Origin: Branchiostoma floridae
Lineage: Eukaryota > Chordata > Leptocardii > Amphioxiformes > Branchiostomatidae
Direction: 5' to 3'
Length of the DNA: 64,000 nt
NCBI RefSeq assembly: GCF_000003815.2
Contig: NC_049994.1
Location: 10,913,736 to 10,977,735 of the forward strand
The position numbers and the translations under genes are program-made. How positions within the stretch are numbered: the stretch's first letter is position 1; every line of letters begins with the position of its first letter. The notes beneath the pieces were generated by a model. The model made no database searches. It worked only from the letters and a program-made list of their open reading frames with translations, and had not been told where the DNA came from. Below are positions 57,801 through 64,000 of the stretch, one piece after another.

Positions 57801-59396
57801 TGGTGAAATAAAAAGAATGTAATGAAGAAAGGATCTTCAATTATTTATCTATTTTTTTTCTCTAAGGTGAAGAAACCAGCCTTCATGACGGAGAAAAGGC
57901 CAAGAAGGGGTGGAAAAGTCTAAAGCATAAAATGAAGAAACACAGCTTCAAAACATCAGACAAAAGCCGCAAGCTATCCTCTCCTACAAACAGCACAGAG
58001 CAGCTACACGAGTTGGGGAATGCTGGGAAAGAAGTGGAGACGGTGAAATCTGCAAGACGAGGATCGAGACTGAGCTCGTCTGACCTGTCCCTTGTAAGCC
58101 TGGGATTGGTCAAGAGCCCGACAGCAGAGGGGTCTCAAGGTACACCCTTCTCTTGTGAGCTGTGATCAACAATAAAACATTTATTCTTCAAGAGTAAAAT
58201 ACTCTAATGTTAAATGTCTTAGGTTATGTCTAAAAGAATTACTTAGTACCTTCTTTAAACAGCTAGCATTAAGAGTTGAGACTCCCCACTGTTTCAGACA
58301 CAAAAATATGGCACATTGCTGACATTGGTTGTTGAGAACTCTTAGAAAGAAAAGGCTAATCGTGAGAAAAAAAAATGTAATTTTGTTTCTTTTTCGTTAA
58401 TAGCAAGGCCTCTCTGTTATCTTTCCTTAATTCTTGATATGTTCTTGTGTTCTTCTTAGGCCAAGAAAAGGGTAAGAACAAGTGGCAACACCTAAGAGAG
58501 AGGATGAAGCTTAAATCGACAGACAAGCACCAACGGTCCCTGTCCAATGGCTCAGAGGAAGAAGAATCGGGAGGGAACGCAAAGAAGCTTGTGAGATCTG
58601 CCAGGAAGGGGTCCGTGTTCCGTAAGGTCGTGACCATGGCTGTGATACAAGAGAAAGGAAATCAGGAACCAGCAAGGGTAAACTTTGTCAAATTTCAGCT
58701 TAGTGATAGGTGATAAGAATCTAAGGAATCAAAACTTATCTCAGAGATAAATGAACAACTATGACAATGTCAAGATTCTTTCTCCCAAATGGAAAAAAAA
58801 TAGCAATTAACTTCTTCCTACTTTGACTAAACACATTGCCATGTAGTTCAGTTACCAAGAATTCTATTCCCTAGAGTCTACAGACTTTTCAGAATTCTTG
58901 CAATGCTACACAGGCTCCACCCCTGAGGAGTTGCCAAAAATGCTTCCTAAACATGATGGTTATGATGATGATTATAATAATAAGCCTCACAGTGTAGTGA
59001 TGTGTTCTAAAACTACTACTTCAATTACTTATTACAGTGGAGGTTTCATCACATGAAAGTTAACACTTTCCAAGTTTACTAATCTATGTTTGCTTCATAA
59101 ACAAGGTAGTAATTATCATTTGTTTTTCCTTTGCTTAGGAGGAGGCATCGGGTACGAGTGAACATCTTGACTGGAGAAGACACAGCACGGTTGGCATGTC
59201 AGGTCTCTCCTACGCCATGGGGCAGAGCCCCCGCGTCTTGGATACTCTGAAGAACACGAGGTCGAGAGAAAACGCTCGCTTAAACTGGAGGAAAGCAGGC
59301 TCTCAGACCATCAATGTTCTTCGTGCCACAACTCCTTTGGCGAAGCCTGACAAAAAAGTACACTTTGATTGGAGGCAAAATGGGAACAATCAGTGA
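51857..59396 (+). CDS. TRIM-like RING/B-box/coiled-coil protein, ten coding exons
   Basis: Coding exons: 51857-51965, 52221-52455, 52942-53045, 53675-53832, 55631-55753, 56207-56452, 57153-57372 (or to 57399), 57867-58139, 58460-58677 and 59139-59396. These give 647 residues, or 656 with the longer exon 7. RING: C11-x2-C14, C25/26-x-H28, C31-x2-C34, C47-x2-C50. Two B-box-like modules (CIECDEYMCSLCSPNHL; FYCEDCNVVTCSRC) and a coiled coil follow. Exon sizes 2-5 equal those of the paralog at 41868 exactly (235, 104, 158, 123). The tail carries SRDSGHGS and SELSLESVGL in exon 7, SARRGS plus SDLSLVSLGL in exon 8, SARKGS in exon 9, and HLDWRR, RLNWRK and HFDWRQ in exon 10. Exons 8 and 9 look like a duplication of the single exon 8 of the paralog. 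It is a likely E3 ligase by family. It converges on AARSD1; AATAAA occurs at 59840 and 60314. Confidence 0.9.
52010..52118. mobile_element. Partial MITE, CCAAACCGGGGCC family (intron 1)
   Basis: ATGCCCACGACTATTCTCCTTG through GGCCCCGGTTTGGAACTGTG matches the right half of the family seen at 40205 and 56773. Confidence 0.65.
53205..53275 (+). pseudogene. Relic duplicate of coding exon 4 start
   Basis: TTTGTTCTGTTTGACAG then AGGATTTCTACCGTGAAGAT repeats the acceptor and first bases of the real exon 4 at 53658-53694 (TTTGTTCTGTTTGCCAG, AGGATTTCTACTGTGAAGAC). In the relic two zinc-ligand cysteines are lost (C to R and C to S) and similarity fades after about 45 exon bases. The intact exon 4 follows 450 bases later. 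Confidence 0.8.
53340..53640 (+). repeat. Fragment of the 1.1-kb repeat family (intron 3)
   Basis: Contains GTTTGTCTGTCTGTCCATCTG, TTTGGGCTCCCTGGTG, CTTGGTACTGCAGCAG and GGACGTGCTATGGTCTTGAT, matching interior phrases of the 2699-3800 element in the same order. Confidence 0.55.
54120..55255 (-). repeat. Multiple diverged fragments of the 1.1-kb repeat family (intron 4)
   Basis: GCTGCAGTACCTTAGGAAGC, GCTAGGGGGCCCA, ACCAAATATCATCAGGAT and TCTCGAGTTAT recur several times (near 54160, 54600, 54730 and 55030) in opposite orientation to 2699-3800. The units look like a chain of partial, diverged repeats and not one insertion. Confidence 0.55.
56463..56967 (-). mobile_element. LINE 3' end (minus strand) interrupted by a MITE (intron 6)
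   Basis: On the minus strand, RLCKHCDLDRIKDERHFVVE followed by CRLYTVERNELYKVI fits the C-x2-C...H-x4-C zinc motif at the C-terminus of CR1-type ORF2 proteins. A 3' UTR ending in TCATTCATT repeats at 56463 follows. Upstream, the coding part is cut at 56773 by a MITE (56773-56967) with GGCTAACGTCACATTTCC and GGAAATGTGATGTTAGCC ends. The tail repeats that at 29690-29923. Confidence 0.75.
57432..57665 (+). mobile_element. tRNA-derived SINE, family A, 5'-truncated (intron 7)
   Basis: GGGAAGGGCATCTCGGTTGG, GGAAGGGACGTAAAATGGG, ATCAAGCACGATAAAGG and ATATGCCCTGCTACTGAAAA match the body of the family. The head is missing. Confidence 0.65.
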
Positions 59397-60904
59397 TTTT
59401 GCACAAGGTGCCTAAAAATGAGTTTTGAGTCCAAAAGGGTGACAGTTCAAAGGATATCTTAAATTTTTGTAGATGTCTTGACAGTCTTGCATGCTGGGAT
59501 TTATGAGTTAGGTGGTCTGAAATTGGGTACAGCTACTTGAATTAAGGAGTCGGGCAATTAGCATTTTCTTTGTACTGCAGGGATATGCACCTGCAGTTGT
59601 TAAAGGAGAAGATATCGTTTTGATGTAGAAAAGATGTATATTTCGGATAAGGGAAATATTGGTTCATTTTAGGACCCCTAGCAGTTATTTTTTGGAATTG
59701 CACATTTATTATCATTTATTATATCTATAGGTTTCTGGGAGACATCGAAACATAACCCAAGTAAGTACCTACTGGTTGTGGAAAAGAAATCTCCTATATC
59801 CTACGAGTATATGCAAAACGGGTGAACATGTAAGTTATGAATAAACGTAATTGATTCAATTTTTGTAAGAACTCTTTGGAAGAAGGGGACAAAGCTTTGA
59901 CCTAGTAATTTGCATAATGTAAGCTACTTTTGTTGTTGTCAATGTCATTTTTGCATAGAAAGGGGAGGTGGAATACAGACACGTAATTTGGTACCAATTC
60001 AAGGTTTAATGATTTTGGAGATCCATATTGTTTATTTTTCCTGGGTGGAATAATCTATGGCAGATAAAGGAGTTTGTCCTTGTTTTTCCTCTGTTAGCTG
60101 GCATCCTGCAAAATGTTAGCCTCTTGTTTGCAAACACAAAAACTGCAGTCCACTAAAATAGAGTTTTGCCTCTCACAGTTAAGCTATGCTTCGGTCACAG
60201 TTTTCCATGACTATAGTATTGATTCAGGACTATAAAAGTTTTGAGGCATATCATAAATATACCAGTGTCTTCTCAAACTTCAGATGACTAGTGTAGTAAT
60301 GTGTGACAAATGGAATAAACAAGTGTCGCTCCACTTCTTGGCTACTGTTATTTCTTAATCAGATTCTAACTTCAGACATGTGCATACTGGGAGTTGTAAC
60401 AAATGTCATATTGAAAACGTTTTAATGACTTAAAGATTTGATTTATGACACATACATGTAATTTTCTTTTATCACTAGCTATTAAAGGCTATGTCTCCCT
60501 AAACAAAATGGGATTGATCTAAACATTCCTGACAACAGTTCATCAATAGCCATGATTTCTCATCACAAACACACACATACATCAGTTACTGTAGTTATCT
60601 TTTTAGATGGTCCCATTACATGCAACATGTTAAAACTAGCTCTGTTACAACTATTCCACAAAGTAATACCATATCTATGTCCCAACAGAGCTTACCAAAT
60701 GAAACTCAAGTGCACAGTTTGGTATTATTGTGCTAGGGCATAGAAGACCATTCATGGTCTAAAAAGCACACAATTATTTTTATATACATTCAGTAGAAAT
60801 GCTCAGAAAATTCAAGGCACCTGTATCTCTCAAAATGTCGACTCTTATCAAACATGTATTTAGAGTGTTTATCTTTGCCGCCGTGAGTTGTTCATGCTTT
60901 TTCT
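59397..60904. other. Convergent intergenic region
   Basis: Lies between two tail-to-tail genes and should hold both 3' UTRs. AATAAA at 59840 and 60314 serves the plus strand. TTTAAT at 60421 could be a minus-strand ATTAAA. No exon or clear repeat boundary was recognised. Confidence 0.5.
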
Positions 60905-63706
60905 TTAGGCTGCTTCTTGAGTCTTAAAGTGTTCTCTTAAGACCTCCTCTGCCAGCTTAAGGTTGGCCAGCTTGGTGGCTTTTCCTTGGAACCTCCCTCT
61001 TTTAGCTGCTCCTTTTCCTTCCAACACCTCGGCAACTCTGAAGTTAAAAAAGACATAATTGCATCATCAAGAGTAATTTCAGTGATGCTCTGGATGCATA
61101 AAAGACAGGAAAACTTTTATAAGCCCCCGTCCTTTTATTGTGGCAAAAAACACATCAGATGATTCATTGTGATTGCAAGCAAGCTTATAATATTAGCCAT
61201 TCCGTGATCAAGGTGTACTGAGCAGATACTGAAAATTTTGAGGTATGTGTTTTACCTGTTTTCAAGAGTCACTGATTAAAGAATTATTCTATTGACTTAT
61301 AATATAGAGGTTTTTTTCAATGGATAGACTTTCACAACACAATAATCAACATGTGCTGATTTTAACTACAAGAGACAAAACAGACCAATCCAGGTTTAAC
61401 ATTAAACAACTACAAGCTCCAAAATCATATCCAGTGGCTTGAGTTACTGCTTTATGGCGTACCTTATTACCTGGATGTCTAACCTTCATCGACGTACATT
61501 TGTATACAACAAAACACATCGTACATGCAGAGAACTATTTCTGTGTACTTCTTTATTTGAAGTTCTTGTTCTTCCTTCATATCGTAATTAAGTTTTGGTG
61601 GACTTACTTTGGTCCTACAGCCTCCACAACATCAGCTGGTCCAGACAGAAGGAACGTCCCCGCCCCTTTCTCATCTCCAACTGACAACAGCACCAGGGCA
61701 TTCTGGGTAAGGTGAAAGGTCACAACAGTAAGCACTGATTGACTAGAACAACAAGAAACAACATGAAATATCATCTTATCTTTCCTATAATGTCATTTTC
61801 ACATTCAGTTACGGAATAGCACATTTTAAACTAAAACTTTTAAACATTGAGAAAGAAATACAGAGTCAGAATTTTCAGTTTTACGATGAAATCACTCAAA
61901 AGCCATTATTCATTATTCCCACACAACGAAACTTTTACAGTCCATATCCAGTATCATATGGAGCACGGTTACCTCATTTCCAACCTCATTAGCAATGATG
62001 TTCATGAACTCACTGTCTCCCTCCTTCCTAGATAAGGGATGGAAAACAAAAGTTGCATCAAACATTGCAGGAACTGAACTATCTGTATGCAATCCAAGGA
62101 AACCATAGCATCCCAATGCCACTTTACTAAGGGCCGGGTAGAAATTCATCTGGTTAATGCTGGACTAAATTTCACAGCAATAACCTGTCACTTTATTCTT
62201 CCCATTTCTATGGACATCGACTTTACCCTTTGGCAAAGCCTCTATGGCAGAATCAATTCAAGAAGTACTGTATTATGACAGTCACTGTATTAAGTGTGCC
62301 ATAGCACAAGGTTACCAATCTCAGCATTTAGAAATGCACAACAGTGTATACAAGACCAACATCTGGACTTTGTTTTGCCTTACCTATGTAGACAGAAGAC
62401 TGGGTCCCTGTTTGGCTGACTCTTGTATCTCTGTGCTTCCAGTACAGCAACATCCCTGAGTAGCCCTGTACATGTCTGACAAGGAAACAAACAAACAAAC
62501 AAACAAACAAATAGATGATGATATTTTACTTTCACTCAAGCCTGCATTCTAATGGATGCTACAATACAACATATTATGATAAACCAGAATATTTCAGGTC
62601 AATGGTATTGTAATCTCACAACTACTTCAAGATTTAAAATGTACGTCTTGAAATGTAACAGACCTTGTTTGATATCCTTAAGGATTTTTGTAGCTTGTCT
62701 GCCATCTCCACATGTTCTTCTGGGGGACACCTAGTTTCAGAGGGAGTAAAGAACATATTGCACTTAGTAAGCAAGTATTGCATGAGCATTTTTCTATTAT
62801 CATCAATCAAAAACACAAATTAAAAAAGGATACTTGGAAAAATAATGTGTTTGTTTTCTAATAAGATGGCATACCAAAGAAAATGAGATGGTTTTTGATA
62901 TTTTGAAGATGGTAATTCTATAAAACACCAAAGTCATTGAACTTACTTGAGAATGCCAGTCAGGCCCTTCTCCCTGTCGTACGCCCTCCCTACAAAGTCC
63001 AACACCCTGTTCCCAGCCACAAACATCACATTGGTCTTTCCTTTCTTCCCTTTCTCCAATGATAATAGCTTGATTGCCTGGAGACAAAATGAATAAACAA
63101 ATATAAAATAAACACAAACATGTAGATATCATAAAATTATTCATTATGATAAAGGCTAAGCATAATCGGCAGCATTTTTAGCTCAAGACTGGAAGGTCTG
63201 GATGGTTTCGAATCCCAATCCTGCCATGTCACCAATCTTGAGACCTAATAGGAGAGGCTATGCCATCCCTTGGACAGGATGTTAAATGGAGGTCTGGTGT
63301 TTCAGGAGAGCCAAGCCTCAAGCACGTTAAGGACTAGGAGTCCTTACTGGTTGATGAAATAAATCAGTCTGGACATACCTGGTGTTTTACGCCATGAGGC
63401 GGTTTATCAGGTATGCAAAGAAGCAAGCAAAGAAATAATTCTTTCATAGTTTTGTCGGACTAGGAGTGTTTGGTAGCCAATGCACACTCCTAGGCCGGGT
63501 ACACTCCTTTGCCAGCTTTTTATACTATCTTATGCTACAATAGGACCTGCTTGGAGATTAAGAAACACAGGTGTTGAGTGTTGTCTCACCTGTAGATGAG
63601 CCAGGTTGGACACATGGGTTCCACAGCAGGTGTTGTGATCAATGCCCTCAATCTCAACAACTCGGACCGGACCTATGTGGTCATCAGGCAAGCCTCTGGA
63701 CCGCAC
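60905..63706 (-). CDS. AARSD1: Alanyl-tRNA editing protein AARSD1, C-terminal part (5' end beyond window)
   Basis: Seven minus-strand exons in transcript order: 63706-63590, 63077-62947, 62730-62664, 62475-62384, 62027-61973, 61702-61608 and 61037-60905. All have GT/AG junctions and consistent phases and encode 229 residues and a stop. AARSD1 hydrolyses mischarged Ser-tRNA(Ala) in trans and is a stand-alone relative of the alanyl-tRNA synthetase editing domain. Diagnostic stretches are RSRGLPDDHIGPVRVVEIEG, the zinc-site motif HNTCCGTHVSNLAHLQ, KGKTNVMFVAGNRVLDF, HRKEGDSEFMNIIANEVGNE, and the C-terminal VAEVLEGKGAAKRGRFQGKA. The family is about 410 residues in vertebrates, so roughly the N-terminal 40% lies outside. 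It converges with the TRIM-like gene on the plus strand. Confidence 0.96.
61418..61460 (-). repeat. Half copy of the CGCCA fold-back family (AARSD1 last intron)
   Basis: AAAATCATATCCAGTGGCTT then GAGTTACTGCTTTATGGCG is the reverse of the arm at 21415 and 27463. Confidence 0.6.
63178..63345 (+). mobile_element. tRNA-derived SINE, divergent (AARSD1 intron)
   Basis: A box-B-like GGTTTCGAATCCC is followed by CTTGGACAGGATGTTAAATG and CCTCAAGCACGTTAAGGAC. The latter is the same 3' phrase as family A. Confidence 0.55.
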
Positions 63707-64000
63707 CTAGCAAACAAACAAAATTTATGTCTGCTATGTCGCCAATTTCAAAACCACACTACTAGAAAACGAAAAAAAGGTTCAAAAGTTTAAATGTACT
63801 GGCTATGATAAAATCATTCACCTTTCCTTGCATATTGTAATGTATTCTCCACAATCCTCATGAATAAAGATGTTTGTGCAATGTGCACTAATGTCACATC
63901 TTTTGCTTCTTTTTTTTTTTGCGATAAACTTGAGTTTTCTTGGGGGGGCAGTTGTTAATGGAATACAGCATTCTGGACCAGTGACCCAGCTAGGTGGGTG
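63707..64000. other. Right edge: AARSD1 intron
   Basis: No further exon is visible. The next upstream AARSD1 exon should lie beyond the window. Confidence 0.6.

Overview
The window looks like nuclear DNA from an invertebrate deuterostome, most likely a lancelet (Branchiostoma). Protein-coding information is split into short exons with consensus GT/AG junctions. Introns and spacers are packed with fold-back elements, tRNA-derived SINE copies and decayed LINE tails. The species is inferred from this overall character, not from a database match.

Layout, left to right. (1) About 2.5-7.2 kb, minus strand: pieces of an unrecognised cysteine-rich gene. Two last exons join in phase and end in a lysine-rich tail. 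Two further exons upstream may belong to it. (2) 9.3-12.1 kb, minus strand: a RING/B-box/coiled-coil (TRIM-like) protein of 932 residues whose coding region is a single exon behind a 5' UTR splice acceptor. (3) 12-29 kb: no gene I can support, only repeats and a possible 5' leader exon. (4) 29.0-32.3 kb, plus strand: a three-exon interferon regulatory factor (IRF) with a complete DNA-binding domain but no room for the usual IRF-association domain. (5) 33.7-35.6 kb, plus strand: a three-exon 177-residue protein with an N-myristoylation signal and one hydrophobic segment. (6) 41.9-47.2 kb and 51.9-59.4 kb, plus strand: two closely related TRIM-like genes of nine and ten coding exons, paralogous to the gene in (2). 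(7) 60.9-63.7 kb, minus strand: the last seven exons visible of AARSD1, a trans-acting alanyl-tRNA editing protein, which runs off the right edge and converges on the second TRIM-like gene.

The three TRIM-like genes and the IRF sit within 50 kb. RING/B-box proteins and IRFs both act in innate immune signalling in other animals, so a small immune-related neighbourhood is possible, but co-function is inference. The most interesting points are the intron-rich versus single-exon architecture within one local gene family, and the novel C-terminal modules shared by the two intron-rich copies: repeated H-[FL]-[DNQ]-W-R motifs, SAR[RK]GS motifs and a conserved DSGxGS. The others are the domain-reduced IRF and a Russian-doll nest of transposons with intact target-site duplications in its second intron.

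Exon coordinates were read by eye from splice consensus, reading phase and alignment between paralogs. They have no transcript support.
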